Shown here one piece after another: positions 36,010-48,198 of a stretch of DNA of 64,000 nucleotides. This DNA is from Buxus sempervirens (Eukaryota > Streptophyta > Magnoliopsida > Buxales > Buxaceae). Every line of letters begins with the position of its first letter. Position 1 is the stretch's first letter. The DNA is taken from contig OX387183.1 in assembly GCA_947561395.2 (NCBI GenBank), forward strand, positions 55,907,915 to 55,971,914, read 5' to 3'. A program made the position numbers and the translations under genes. A model generated the notes under the pieces. The model was given only the letters and a program-made list of their open reading frames with translations, had not been told where the DNA came from and did no database searches.

Positions 36010-37500
36010 GGTTTAGACTCTAAATACACCTAGAGGGGGTGTGAATAGGTGTTGCACAGCGGAAACTAAAATTTTCTATTAATTAAAGACGAGTCTTTAG
36101 TTAATATGTATGAACAAATCCTCAAAGTAATTCCAAAAAATCAAAAGTAATTAACAAGCCATCCAACTTGCAACTAAATAATTAAAACATATAAAGCAAT
36201 AAAAAGAAACAAGCAATTTGGTGACGAAGGAAAAACTCTATGAAAACTCTCACTAGAGAAAACCTTCTGGGCTATATAGAAGCGACCTAAAGATTCATTA
36301 TGAGAAGAAGGCTTACAACGTGGTTCAGACGATTCAACAAACCTTGCTAGACTCTGAAACTCACTAACTTGTCAAGCTTCTAAAGAACTCTTCAGATCTG
36401 CAACCCTAACACTTCGAAACTCCAAAGATCTCCTCACACGATCATGCTAAATGTCCACGTTTAGTACTATGAGAATTCTCACGTGCAATCCTTCCGGAAC
36501 TCCAACGCTTTGAACAAGGAAGAATAGAAGAAAGATATATATGGTTTAAAAAGAGAAAATATTGTTAGAAATCGAACAGCAACAATAAACGAAATAGAAA
36601 GCAGAGTAAACAAGAGACAAGATTTACGTGGTTCGGCAAGAATGCCTATGTCCACGGATGATGGGGTTCCTTCCTTAATCTGTAAAATTAGGGTTACAAG
36701 ACACAAAACCCTCTCCTGGCCTAAATACAATGTAGTCTCTTAACAACGACCAGAAACCCTAATTCTTGGGTTTTATACAAGAAACACCCAAGTTACATAG
36801 CTCGATCAACGAGATCGTGGACTGAGTGTACAGTATGGCTTGTATCATAATATTGACTTAATTCAAGTCACATACACAACAAATATGAATGAAGATTTTC
36901 TCTGGAAGAATAGGATGTCTAAGGTTTTAAAATATCTCCCATATGTTTTAGAAACGTCCCCTAGTCCTATTTATAGGTTTCCAAGAAGTAAAGTTGAAGT
37001 AGGAAACAAATCAGGATTTTTTTAGAATTTTAAACAAAATTTCCGTATTAAACGCTCAGCGCTGCATCTAATGCGGGTCTCACGTTCGATGCATAAAACA
37101 GCTTCTTTTCCTCTGGTTCAAACGTGGGTTTAACATCAGGCTTTAACACGACAGCTCAAACCTTCTCAAACGCTACTCTCAGGTTTTGCAAAAATCAACA
37201 CTCAGATTGGCTTGCTCAAATGCCACTTCAAACTTTCACCAAATAAAGCCACGCTCGAACTCTCCCTCAAATGCTCTCTCACGTTGACCATAAAATCTTC
37301 AATATTGACCCGATTTCAACACAATTTGAACCATGACCTCTTGGACTCAACCTAAACATACTAAACACACCTTTTGATACAGAATTAAGCCAACTTAAGA
37401 CTCTAAACCAAACAATTATGATACATAATTGCCATATATAAATTTATCTAGATAGTCTCAATTCTCCTTCTGTATTATAAACCAAGCTTAGATTGAAAAG
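36010..37500. mobile_element. Retroelement-like remnant, possibly with a nested LTR
   Basis: ACACCTAGAGGGGGTGTGAATAG at about 36027 and ACGTGGTTCGGCAAGAATGCC at about 36628 are motifs I associate with repeated plant LTR/TRIM sequences. A block from TGTTAGAAATCG (about 36563) to about 36835 appears inserted, because AATAT occurs on both sides, but its right end lacks a clean CA. No coding domain is present. Boundaries are uncertain. Confidence 0.35.
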
Positions 37501-37713
37501 AAAATTCACATTGCATAAAAGGGTCATATGAAATTAATCTTTTTTCCATCGTAAAATTTTTTGAAATATTAAAAAATTAGAGAGATTATATTATTATACG
37601 TCGATACTATTATAAAACGAAGTTTAAAGACCATAGCCTGATATTTCCTTTTCCATCAATTTTAGATATAACGTTAAAAAACCAGACTTTCTGAATCGAC
37701 TTAAAATCAGCTT

Positions 37714-37823
37714 AGAGCCCCCTCGCTGGATGATTTGTTGGTCCAAGGATAATGATTGTATATGAAGTTGACGTGTACACACCCTTTACCGTTGGACTGG
37801 TAGATCATCCCGTAGAGGCTCCG
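37714..37823. mobile_element. Foldback MITE, GCTGGTCCAACGGT family (copy 2)
   Basis: The arms GAGCCCCCTCGCTGGATGAT and, in reverse, GAGCCTCTACGGGATGATC pair across about 110 bp. The inner arms carry TTGGTCCAAGG/ACCGTTGGAC. Confidence 0.6.
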
Positions 37824-38426
37824 GCTGACACGGCTGATCGACCATGGCACGTGCCATTTTCCAATTCAGGGTGCCCGCACGTGCCGACCGGTAGCGAAAA
37901 TTTGGTCATGCGGCCATTTATAATGTGCAACTGCTGGCATTACGGGACCAGTTGAAAGTTTTTTGGACAAGTGGGGTACTTTTTTTATTTTTTTGGTAGA
38001 AACAAGTGGGGTACTTGAAATAGATAGAAAATAACACGTTGTTGTAAATCTCAACCCCCAAGGAAGGGCCGAAAACGATGGCAAGACACGCTAGGTTCGG
38101 GGAATTATCGAAAGAGTCACTGATCGGGTAATGGACAAACGTTGGTGCCGTGGCCCCACAAGCTCCGCCAATCAGCCGGCCGTGGCCACGAATCTTCTTG
38201 AACTCCGCCGTGTTTGGGAGTCTTTGCTTTTGCCCTTTCCTCTTTTGGTAAATTTGTCGGCAATAAGGTACGAGGTTGACACCTCGAGAGACGTGGACGC
38301 TTCATCTCCATTCATAGAAAGTCTACCCTCCATCTTCTTCCACGTATCGTAGTCAATAATTCTTTATTTTTATTATTTTTTATTGTCTTTGCTTTTATTT
38401 CTTGTAATTATTATTATTATTATTAA

Positions 38427-38515
38427 TGTGCAACTTGGTACAACGGTAAAATATATTTTATTTTATTTTTGGTAATCACTATAGTTGTTGAATACGAGTT
38501 TGATCGAAATCTTAA
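38427..38515 (+). repeat. Degenerate SINE head
   Basis: GCAACTTGGTACAACGGTAA resembles the A-box region of plant SINEs, and GAGTTTGATCGAAATC about 55 bases later is a decayed B box. Confidence 0.4.
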
Positions 38516-38609
38516 CTTTTTATAAAAAAAAACGATTAAAAAAAAAAGGAGAGTTCAAGAAGAGTGCAATACTATCAAATGATTTTTTTCCTCCGGTGCT
38601 TATCACTTA

Positions 38610-38843
38610 TCTACACTATATTTAACGTGAGAAGGCCCATTGGGAAGCGTACCAAACAAACTGCTTAGTTTTCCTAAACAGCCCTTACAAAGTATTAAGA
38701 AGATTTATTAACTAAAGGGTAAAATGATAAAAACTGTCTCAACTTTTTCAAAACTTACAATTAATTTTGTAACTGTGCCCTCCCACTTTCTCCCTCCGTC
38801 CCTTATCTTCTTACACACGTGGAGTGCACGTGTACCCTGCTAG
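38610..38843 (+). mobile_element. Short non-autonomous Helitron-like element (234 bp)
   Basis: The 5' end TCTACACTATATTTAACG follows an A. The 3' end has a hairpin (ACACGTG / CACGTGT around GAGTG) followed by CCCTGCTAG and a host T. The A|TC...CTAG|T boundaries and sub-terminal hairpin are Helitron hallmarks. It is related to 54626-54819 and 34877-35110. Confidence 0.65.
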
Positions 38844-38949
38844 TCAGCATTAATTAGAAGGTATCCTATTGGTTAAAGGGTTTGGATTAGGCAAATCATT
38901 CTCCATAACTCATTCAACTGTTTTGTTGATACCTAACAAAGACTATTGT

Positions 38950-39340
38950 GCTTAACCTAGGGGTGCAGCCCAGTTCGGTTTGATCCATGTTGACCTACAC
39001 CCAAGATCAAACCCACGTTTGTGACTATTAACCCAAAATCGAGCCCAACTGATTGGAGAACTGATTACTCCAACCCGAAAACCGACCCAAACATTTACGT
39101 ATATATATATTTGGTTTGATTCAGTTCGGTTCGGTTCAATGCAAAAGAAAAAGAATAGAATATTTTTAAGCCGGGTTTCAATTCGCCTTATTTCAATTTA
39201 ATCAAAAGATAACCAAAGTTGATTCGGTTTACGGATTTCAAAACCAAGACTGAACCATAGGCTTTGAAACCCAACCCAAAGTCGGTCTGGTTGGTCGATT
39301 CTCGGTTTTTAGTGGACCTAGTGGCAGCCCTAGCTTAAAA
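38950..39340. mobile_element. hAT-type MITE, TAGGGGTGC termini (375 bp)
   Basis: The element 38958-39332 begins TAGGGGTGCAGCC and ends GGCAGCCCTA, an inverted pair. It is flanked by GCTTAACC and GCTTAAAA, an 8-bp duplication decayed at the last two bases. It is the same family as 22213-22601. Confidence 0.75.
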
Positions 39341-42300
39341 CGAATTTATTTGGTTTTATTAACTAATTAGGGAAGATATCAGGCTCTTAGGATGTAATTG
39401 TAAAACACTCTTGATCTTGTCAAGTTCCAAGAAACCCTAGTATGTCGTCTTGTTACAGAAAGATTAAAAAAAAAAAAAAATCTATATTAAATCAGGGTGA
39501 TGATCCTGCTCACTGTGTACAATGTCATTAGTCAATATTTAAACATCAAGTACTGATACATACTAGAATTGATTTAAATATGTAGATGATTACATAGATA
39601 TAAATATGAATATAAATATAATAATGACAGCTTTCGGGGAGATTAAGATGTCGGTATCGACGATAAACAAAAGCAAACTATTCTAATTAAGGAATAAAGC
39701 AGATTAATTTACCTAAAAGGGGTTTGATTACACTTCTCCATAAGGATACTTTGAAGATCAAATCTGGAATGAAGATAAAATATAACATACTTCATGGTTT
39801 GAAAAAGGAATATAAAAGAAGGTTGGCAGATGATTCACGCAAGCAATGACTTTCTGTTTTTAAATCTTGTTTGTGAAGGGAGTTTAATATGAATGAGATG
39901 GTCCCGTTATGTTAAAGTACTTTAGAAGCGAACAAGTAACAATGGTCCCAGTTCTGTATATTATATTTGTCACGTAAATCTCGTGTAAGGGGTGGACCAC
40001 GTCTTCAATTATCATGGTTAAACCCTGATGGTCCACTGGTTGAACCAGTGTCGGATATAGAGGTGAAGAAATGACCCAGCTGAACAGGAGTGCCAAACGG
40101 GTTCGGATCTCGGGAAGATGAAATGGGCTACAATAGGCCCATGCAACTTGTGTGAAGGGGATGATTCACACTGGAACAGCCCAGTAACTTATTTGGGCTA
40201 AACCAGTTTCCCAGGTAGATCCACAAGGAGACTTGGACCAAACCAGTCTACCCTCTCAAAACAAACAAATAAACGAACAAGTAACGAGAACAACAAGAAC
40301 TGAAGAACAAAGAGGAAAAGAACAAGAAACATTTTGGTTTTAGATCAGGACCTAAAATTCTCGTAAATTTCACCATAATTCAATGATTCAGAGTACCCTT
40401 TTCTCATGACTACGAATTCAACAATGGTTTTTTTTCCTATTCTTTTTGAATTTTTAAACGGCGCAACTGAAATAATCTATGTTTATTTGACAGTCAGGCT
40501 TAAAGCAAGATGAACATATTTCCCTCCAAGGAAAGCATGTCATTTGGTTCTCTGGACAGCCCATATAAAAGATGGAACATCAACCAATGTGCCAGTTTTC
40601 CATTCAAACAGCTTGTTCATTAAGCTGGAGTTATGTATTCCAATTTTATGATGCATGGTCATGAAAGGAAAACTCAGCTGCTCAATTCCACTGTTCTAAA
40701 CAAATCTTTGCTTTCCCAATTGGCGAGTTTTGATTGTGGGAAACCAACATTTGGTTTCATTTCCCTTGACACACATAATAGGGGAAAGGAGGAAGAAGCA
40801 GCCAGTGTTCTGTTATGTCTAATTAACAGAGACTATTGTGATCTCTCACCCAAGCAAGAAACACATTCTTAGAACGTAATAACAGATACAGAAAACAAAT
40901 TCAAAGACAAAGCTCCAACTCCTGCCACACAGAGCTCCATAGCAATACATCCTTTAGGGTGTGTAATAAAGGATATTTTGACATTTTTCACAAGCAAGAA
41001 ACATAGGAAATCCTATGGTTTCTGCTTTGTTAAAAATAGCCAAGGATCCACTTCATGGCAGAGTTCCTGTTGCCTAAAAACAGGAGAGCATGAAACACAT
41101 TTCAACATTAGGCTTTATCCAAACTCTAATGACAACTCTTTTCTACAAAGAGCAACCCCAAAATCTCTTTCCTTACAAACTAAGATCTTGGAACTGATTT
41201 GTAGAATAAAGGAGAATTGTAAAAACAACCATTTGGACAAATTGAGTTAATTTTATCAGTCACTGCTTCAGAGTTTTAAAAGCTTTCAAATGCTAAATGA
41301 TTATAATAGATCCATTGGAAATGTTCTCAAATTTGTTCTTCTTGTTATTTCCAGTATTATTAGTACTAATGCTGCTGCTGCTGCTAGCACTACCGCTATG
41401 CAATTTTTTTGGTCTGTATAATTGATAATGCCTTTTTATCTTGTATTGGAAAATAGTTTCAGAAGAGAGTTGAAAATTAAATTAAAGGCAAATTGAATTT
41501 GTCCCTGGGAGAAACGAACTAGCAACATATAAGGATTGCAAAGTCACTCTGAAAGAAGGTCTATCTTGACAACACAATATAAATAGCGATGAAAGATTGT
41601 ACGAGGAGATGAAAGAGAAGTGCATTAAAAGTGATCCAGAAACAAAATGCCGAAACCTAAAATGAGAAAAATTAGTAACGTTTAAAGATCAATTAATAAA
41701 ATGAAGAACATAGAAACTAGATGTTTACTATACGAAAGTAGGATGAAATTGTCAAATGCATTAAAAGAATAGGGAACGACAACTTAGAAGAATATAGAGG
41801 CATAGTTCAAGCCCATAAAAAACTTGGTAGGAGAGTGATGAGATTCAAAAGACTCTTTTTGAAATTACAGGCTTTATTTAAGTCTTGGCAAATAAATAAA
41901 AACCAAGAAAACTTGGAAAAGTAAACAAGTGTAAAAAAAAAGAAAAAGAAAAAAAAACAAGAAGATGATAAGCCAAAAGATAAGAATATTTATGCTTTTT
42001 GTGTTCAGCCTCAATTATCATCAACATTGTATGCTAAAAAACAGCGCGTGATATTCGTTAAAACAAAAAGAAGCACATGACAATCTATATAATAAGATAG
42101 GTATAAAAGAGGATACAAAATATAGTAATGCAATAACTTAGAAAGAATACTTCTAAGAATTTATACTATTAGTAAAGCCAACTGGGGGAAATATTCCTTA
42201 GATTTTGGCCCTACTTTTTTTTCTTTTTCTTTTTCAAAGATTGCCCTCCACAGCCAAATCCCTGACTATAACCATCATATCCACCGCTCTTTCCACTTTC

Positions 42301-43080
42301 AAATTTAAACCCCACCCCTACTTTTATGCTATAGTTATTGAGTTCAGAACGTGCAGTATGCACGTGCCACCACTATTTACTAAATGGTGAAAAGGTATGG
42401 AAAGCTTTATATTAAGTAAAGGTATAAATATTGGAAAATTAGCACAACATTACAATATTTTTAGGATTAGGGTTACTGAAGGAAGCTTTATGAAGATGAA
42501 ATCTAGAAAAACCTAAGGACCAGATGCTATTTCAATTTGAGTGTTAAAATCAACAATATGATGGTACCATTCTGTTAATCTAGAATTTTATGTCTATGTA
42601 AAGCTTCATTTATTTTCAGTTAATATATATATATGTTTGGTGTGATGTTTGACCACTGTATATCTTTAAAAAGGACACGAACATAATATTTTGAATTCCA
42701 TTCCAGGATTATATAAGTTGACATCTTCTACAGAAGTGATCCCAAATAAACTATACTGACTGAAAAAATTGCATGCTTGACCAATCCTTAGTCAGAATGC
42801 CTTATCCCAATCCCAACTGATGCAAGAATATATTAATTAAAGCATTTCACACATCCACAATATTTAAAAATCACCAATACGAAACCAAACAAGCTATTTT
42901 GGCAGGTATAGAATAAGAACTCTTTCTCAGTCCTAAAAATGTATCAAATTTTCTGTTTGGGGAAAAATAATGACATCACCTCCCTAATCAGAAAGGATAC
43001 TTCATTTGCAAGCCAATCCAAACAAAAAATAAAAGCTATGGGTTTTTTTGTGGAAAGGAATAATGAATATTAATGTATCT
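39341..43080. other. Long intergenic stretch without a recognised gene
   Basis: Open frames at 40633-40872 and 40978-41250 (plus) are the longest, but their products match nothing I know and are no longer than chance would give. A short GCTGCTGCTGCTGCT tract lies at 41371. The rest is AT-rich. Confidence 0.4.
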
Positions 43081-43084
43081 ATTT

Positions 43085-43480
43085 CCAAAGCCACTGTTAC
43101 GTGCCTAACTGTTGCTCCAAAAGCTCCAAGGCTTATAGAGACTTCATTGGTTAAGCACTTAACTTCTAGGACCATAACATTCTACCACGCTTCATCATTG
43201 GACGTCGGCCCACTCTATCGACACTAACCCGGTGGTAGTCCTTTCCCTCTTGGCGGCTTCACTCATCTATCAATAATCAATGATTTAGCACCATGCCCAT
43301 ACACAATACCAAGGCATTTAAATTTAGCCTATAGGTCACCCCTTCTAAGACTCGAACCCGGGACATGGTGGTTGGCTCCCATACCATTTGTTACTTGCTT
43401 AACCATTGCTCCAAAAGCCCCAAGGAATATGGAGACTTCGTTGGTTAAGCACTTAACATCTAGGACTATAACAGCCACAT
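43085..43480 (-). repeat. Two SINE-like copies in direct repeat
   Basis: About 90 bases around GCTCCAAAAGCTCCAAGG ... TTGGTTAAGCACTTAAC occur at 43090-43185 and again, slightly diverged, at 43380-43475. On the minus strand the second copy reads GCAATGGTTAAGC (A-box-like), and about 45 bases on CCCGGGTTCGAGTCTTAG (B box). A tRNA-derived SINE pair is the best reading. Confidence 0.5.
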
Positions 43481-44399
43481 TGACACCGGGGGTGAAATCA
43501 AATTTTTGGATGAACTATGGTGTGGCAAAACTTTATCCTCTGCTCTAATTAAGTACAAAATTGATATAAACAAAGGAGATCTAATTAATAATCATCATTT
43601 TCTTGTGGTTCTAAACTAACTGTTAAGAAAATGGATTTTTGGCATCTTTTTGCCCTTCTTTTGTTTATACGACACCTTGGTTATTTTCCTTCATTGAAAA
43701 TTTTACATGGTTTTGGGTATCAAGTTAAATGTGGCTCTGGGTATATAAAGAAACATTAGGATCAATTATGCTTTGTTGAAACTTCCAAATCAACTTAATT
43801 TCTATAAAATTGACTCCAAGAGTGAAGCTCTTGTTGTAATTAAATACTCAGAAGAGAATTTGATTTCTTGGAATCCCATATAAATGATTCAGAAAGTGCT
43901 TCTTGACATCTCCTCCTAGGCTAGTTTATCCTTATAAAATAATTATGAAATAGACATTTCTGGTATAAGATATCATAAGTCTGAGATCTTTTTGATGGAT
44001 ATATTTACATAGCAGAGAGATTAATGAGCTGAAAGATTCTAATCGTAAAAATTTTGCAGTCCAACTTCCATGTCGGACTCTGACAGATCTTGTCAAACTA
44101 GGACCAATTGGGAATTAGAAGAAAGATCTGATTTTAGGGTTTCTTGCGAAGTGTTTAAACAAGAGAAGAAGTACGCTTGGCTATATTTTCTATTTCACTA
44201 AAAATATTGATCAGTAAAACACAATTTTAATGGAACAAAAGAAAATAAAAAAGAAGTATAAATGCAAAGAAAAGTTAGTTGGTGCAAGTAACCAAACTAA
44301 TTTGTTTGGTTCTGGGTTGATGTCTCAATTAAATCTATTTGGTCGAAAGAAGGAATCTATATTAAAATCTTAAGAGAGTACAGCTCCTCGCATCATGCA

Positions 44400-44800
44400 A
44401 GAGGAGATTTGATAACTAGGTACAGGAGAATTTATCTAATGAAAAATTAGCCAACTCATCCGTAACTTGATTGCCTTCCTGAGAACATGAGAAAAAGTAA
44501 CTGATTCAAAAGATGAGCATAGACATCTGATTTGAGAAACGATGCCAATGATACTCCACGGAGGTTCAATGTTCGAGTCCTTCAACAAGTGAATGAGTGA
44601 AAGAGAATCGCCTTCAAGAATTATATGCTGTTTGTTTGTAGCAGCCGCCATCTTCAAAACTTCAAGAGCTACTACTGCCTCAGAACCGCTCCTCATCATC
44701 TCTAATAACCCCACTTGCCATAGCACGTTTAACTAAATTCCTGAATGCCCCATCAAAATTAATTTTATAAATTTGGTGAGGGGGGCTGATCCACTTCACT
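44400..44800 (-). mobile_element. L1-type LINE RNase H fragment
   Basis: The minus strand gives VKWISPPHQIYKINFDGAFR, then (shifted) EVLKMAAATNKQHIILEGDS, IGIVSQIRCLCSSF and SHVLRK. These correspond to the INFDGAF start, the LEGDS/LESDS motif and the HVxR motif of the LINE-borne plant RNase H domain. Frameshifts and no upstream reverse transcriptase mark it as a dead fragment. Confidence 0.8.
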
Positions 44801-45425
44801 TCTATAGGAGCTGGTGTTCTTCCATTATCCTGGTGAGGGGGGGCTAATACTCCATGGAGCTGCTACTGTCTCAATTAAATTGAATGGAACTGAACCCAAA
44901 CCCCACTTAATAAGGGAAAATTATGAAAAAAGGTCACTTTTTGGCTGTATTTATAAAAACAGTCTATTAAAAATCCTATTTTACAGAAAAGGGTCACTTT
45001 TCAAAAGTAATCGATATGCAAAGTCACCTCTCAAAAAAATAAACAATTGTCACTTTATTACAAAGAAGAAATGCTTGTATCCACGTAAGACGCACTCCTA
45101 TTCCGCATAAGATGTATTCGTATTTCATGTAAGGAATTTTTTATCCCACGTATAATGCGCTTGTGTCCTAAATAAAATGATCTTATAGTTTAATTATTTT
45201 TTAAAAGTGGTTCTTAGTTTAATTATTTCTAAAAAGTGACTCTTTTTTGGAAATAAGTTTTTTGGTGGACACCAAAAGCGACCTTTTAATTATTTTTTAA
45301 AAGTGGGGTATGTTCTTATTTTGGGGTATAACAATGTCCACAAAGTTGTTGGGATATGGCAGTGAAGATGCCACATTAAGCCTCAAGGAGTTGATTGTTG
45401 TTGTGGATCTGTGGCTACTTTCTAC

Positions 45426-45435
45426 TATAAAATAA
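45426..45435 (+). promoter_or_regulatory. TATA box of the cysteine-rich peptide gene
   Basis: TATAAAATAA lies 73 bases before the ATG at 45499, giving an expected transcription start near 45457 and a leader of about 40 bases. Confidence 0.55.
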
Positions 45436-45498
45436 ACCCATCTGGGGTGTTCATTCATTCATTCAAAGCAAGCATTAATCCGCTCCAAAGAAGGAACT

Positions 45499-45765
45499 TT
45501 GGAGATGGCAACCAACAGAAACAGGAAGCTAATTGTCATGGCGGCATTGCTCTTGACATCAATGCTGCTTCAATCCTCAGTGCGAGCACTAAGTTCACCT
45601 CCACCAGGATTTCATAAATGCGTTGATGATTGTACGAAGAGGTGCATGGCAAAGCCTTGTGGCGGCACCACTCGAAAAGTAATTTGTCCCTTCAAGGCTA
45701 AGTGCCTGAATTTATGCCAAAAATGGGATTTCTTGCCTCCAGAACAAAAGGAGCCAGCCTATTGA
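45499..45765 (+). CDS. Small secreted cysteine-rich peptide, family unknown
   Basis: An intact single-exon frame of 88 residues. Residues 11-30 are hydrophobic (LIVMAALLLTSMLLQ) and end SSVRA, a plausible signal-peptide cleavage site, so the mature peptide would be about 58 residues and secreted. It has seven cysteines at 41, 45, 49, 54, 63, 69 and 73, spaced C-x3-C-x3-C-x4-C-x8-C-x5-C-x3-C, with many Lys/Arg between them, and ends WDFLPPEQKEPAY. An odd cysteine count is unusual for a disulfide-locked peptide. The layout recalls plant cysteine-rich peptides (thionin-like, defensin-like or Ole e 6-like), but the spacing fits none that I can name. The start could be Met1 or Met3. A TATA box lies upstream, and a hAT MITE starts 135 bp after the stop. 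The gene looks real; its function is unknown. Confidence 0.6.
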   Translation: MEMATNRNRKLIVMAALLLTSMLLQSSVRALSSPPPGFHKCVDDCTKRCMAKPCGGTTRKVICPFKAKCLNLCQKWDFLPPEQKEPAY

Positions 45766-45891
45766 TTGATTATGTTTAAAGAAACATCGGCACTTGTTTG
45801 TTTGGGTTTGTTGGCACATGGTTCTGCGTTTTTTCTCAGTTTGCAGAAATTTCTCGATTGGGGTTGTGTAGGTTTTCAATCCACATTGTTG

Positions 45892-46274
45892 GTGGATACT
45901 AGAGCTGGCAAAGGGTCAGGTTCGGGTCATAGTCGGGTTGGGAAACCCCTAAACCGAACCCAACCCGCCAATAAACGGGTTCAACTCGTCAACCCAATTA
46001 TATATATATTTTATTTTTTGTTTTTTCAAAAAATATGATTAAAATAGGATTTGGTTTGGGGGGGTGTAATTGGGTTGGATTGAGTCAGGTTGGGGGTTAA
46101 TCGAGCTGGTTCATGCCACTTTTTTTTAAAATTTGAGTCATAATCGGGTTGGCGGGTCATAGGTTGAGAAAACCCCAACCCAATTAATAAACGGATCAAC
46201 CCAACCTGTTTATAATCGGGTTAATTGGGTTGACCCGACGGGTCAGTTCACTTTTTACCGGCTCTAGCGGATAT
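45892..46274. mobile_element. hAT-type MITE (367 bp) with 8-bp duplication
   Basis: The element 45900-46266 starts TAGAGCTGGCAAAG and ends TACCGGCTCTA, inverted partners. The flanks GTGGATAC and GCGGATAT match at six of eight bases. Inside are GGGTTGGG/CCCAACCC-rich arms. It lies just 3' of the cysteine-rich peptide gene and may provide its 3' flank. Confidence 0.75.
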
Positions 46275-46369
46275 TGTGTTAGGCATTTCTGACGGATCTC
46301 CGTTGGGGGTGTGTGGTTGTATCCATTGGCCTAAATCTTGTTGTTGCCAAGGTTTCTGCTGATTTATTT

Positions 46370-46720
46370 CTCTTATTTCTTCTTTAATTTGATGGAGATA
46401 CCAAGAGTGCATGGGATCAAGGTCCTCAATTTTGATGGTTTTTGACTTTTTGTGTGTGTGTGAGCAGAAGGGGAAAGTATATATATATTATATAAATGTA
46501 ACAAGTCTGTCCATAGGAGGACTACAAAAATCATAAAAAAGAACAGAATTAAGAAAGGGAGGAGGTTTATATATTTCCAAGAACATGAGTAGTTATATAA
46601 AGCAAAATTAGCCAAACGATTTACTGCTTGATTGGCTCTCCAGATAAAGTATTTAGCTCAATGATTCTTTGACTTGGTGGTTTATGTTATTTATGCGCCA
46701 TGGAGGTTTAAGTTTGAGAA
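46370..46720 (-). mobile_element. L1-type LINE 3' end fragment
   Basis: The minus strand reads a degraded C-terminal LINE tail (WKYINLLPFLILFFFMIFVV and similar) of the type that follows the RNase H domain of plant L1 elements. The match is by general resemblance only. Confidence 0.35.
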
Positions 46721-46902
46721 TTCCGTAAAAGTTGAAGTGGTTCTAGTGGCTCTCAACTTAACAGCTCAAGGAAACACCCAGCTGGGGCTTAATTAAAACC
46801 CAAAACCCATGCAACATCATTCAAAGTATTGCATATAAGAGGATCTACAATTGAAAATCAGCATTTTAAATAATAGACTAAATTACAAGAACTTCTCCTA
46901 AT

Positions 46903-46968
46903 CACACACACATAGACACAGACACAGACAGAGACAGACACAGAGACAGAGACAGAGACAAAGACACA

Positions 46969-47005
<37 letters not shown>

Positions 47006-47042
47006 AGAGACAGACAAAGACAGAGAGACACAGACACAGAAA
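46903..47042. repeat. CA/GACACA microsatellite
   Basis: About 140 bases of ACACAGACAGAGACA-type imperfect repeats with a pure CA core at about 46971-47000. The long open frame on the minus strand here is an artefact of the repeat. Confidence 0.85.
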
Positions 47043-48195
47043 AATCAATATTGAGATTTGTCAATTAATAAATTGGTACTTTCGATTAATCGAAAAGTCA
47101 TGACGATTATCAAAGATTCATGATGAACTAATGCGTCAACGTGTATTCGTGGATTATTAAACTTGTATCTTTCAAAGATTTAACTTGTATCCTACGATGA
47201 TCATGCTTGTTTACATAATGGTCAACCTAATATTGTATGTATCCCAAAAAAATCATATTTGTATCCATCGATGATTCATCCGATATCCTTGAAGATTTAA
47301 CATGTATTCTTTGATGATTTGAAATTTTAATTAATCAGAATCTTAAATCATTGTTTTTGTGATTAATAAAAAAGTATCCGATTAATCGAAATTTATGGAG
47401 GCATGATCAAAATCAAATTTAACATTCGTACGTTCATTCGATTTTGATTAATCGTACTTTCATACAATCAATCGAAGGGCAATTTTTGAACTTCGAAAAA
47501 TGTTACAGTGATTTTGATTAATCATAAATTATGCGATTAATCGAGCTACAATAATTTCAGACTAAAACGCAATTACACAGGAAAAATTGCACGTTCTTTA
47601 ACATTTAACTTTTTCAGAGCATGTTTGTGTAAATATTTGGAAAAAGACGGTCCTTTCAATAATTCTCCCCCTCCTTTTTTCTTTTTACCACAAGAATAAT
47701 GATGATATTGGGTATATTCGTCAACAACTTAATCGAGGTATTGTGACCGTAACTCTTCTACAATCCCTAGGGGCAAAAGTGCTACTTCAAAAATGTAAAG
47801 GGATGTCTGTGCGCATCTCAAAGGGAGGTTCCGGTAATTTACCCAAAAATAATATGAATTAACGGTATAAAAGTAGTTATATCCATTTAGTGTTGGGTTT
47901 ATATAAACGGTATTAATTTTTTTTTTCTTTTTAAATGAAAATCATCGGTATAATTTACTTACATACGTAAACAGCCAGGTGCACAAGAAATTTGCACAAA
48001 CATAAGATACATGGATGAAAACACGCAAATCTGGAGTCTTTACTTTCAATTATTTTTGGTCATCCATTTATCCTTGGCAAATTCAACAGTGTCAATCAAA
48101 GATACAGAGACTCATTCTCAATTTTAGCCAAGTCAGGGGAGACAGCAACTAAATCAACAATCACAATGAACACAAAATCTGCACGACTTGAAATC
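47043..48195. other. Intergenic, no gene recognised
   Basis: AT-rich, with recurring TCGATTAATCG/ATTAATCGAA motifs at 47080-47560. These resemble the simple GATTAATCG repeats in the LTR at 57400-57700 and at 5640-5750. No coding region. Confidence 0.4.
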
Positions 48196-48198
48196 TGC

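Noticed and set aside
46858-47064. Minus-strand frame of repeated CVCVCV/SVSVSV residues
   Set aside because: It is a translation of the CA/GACACA microsatellite.
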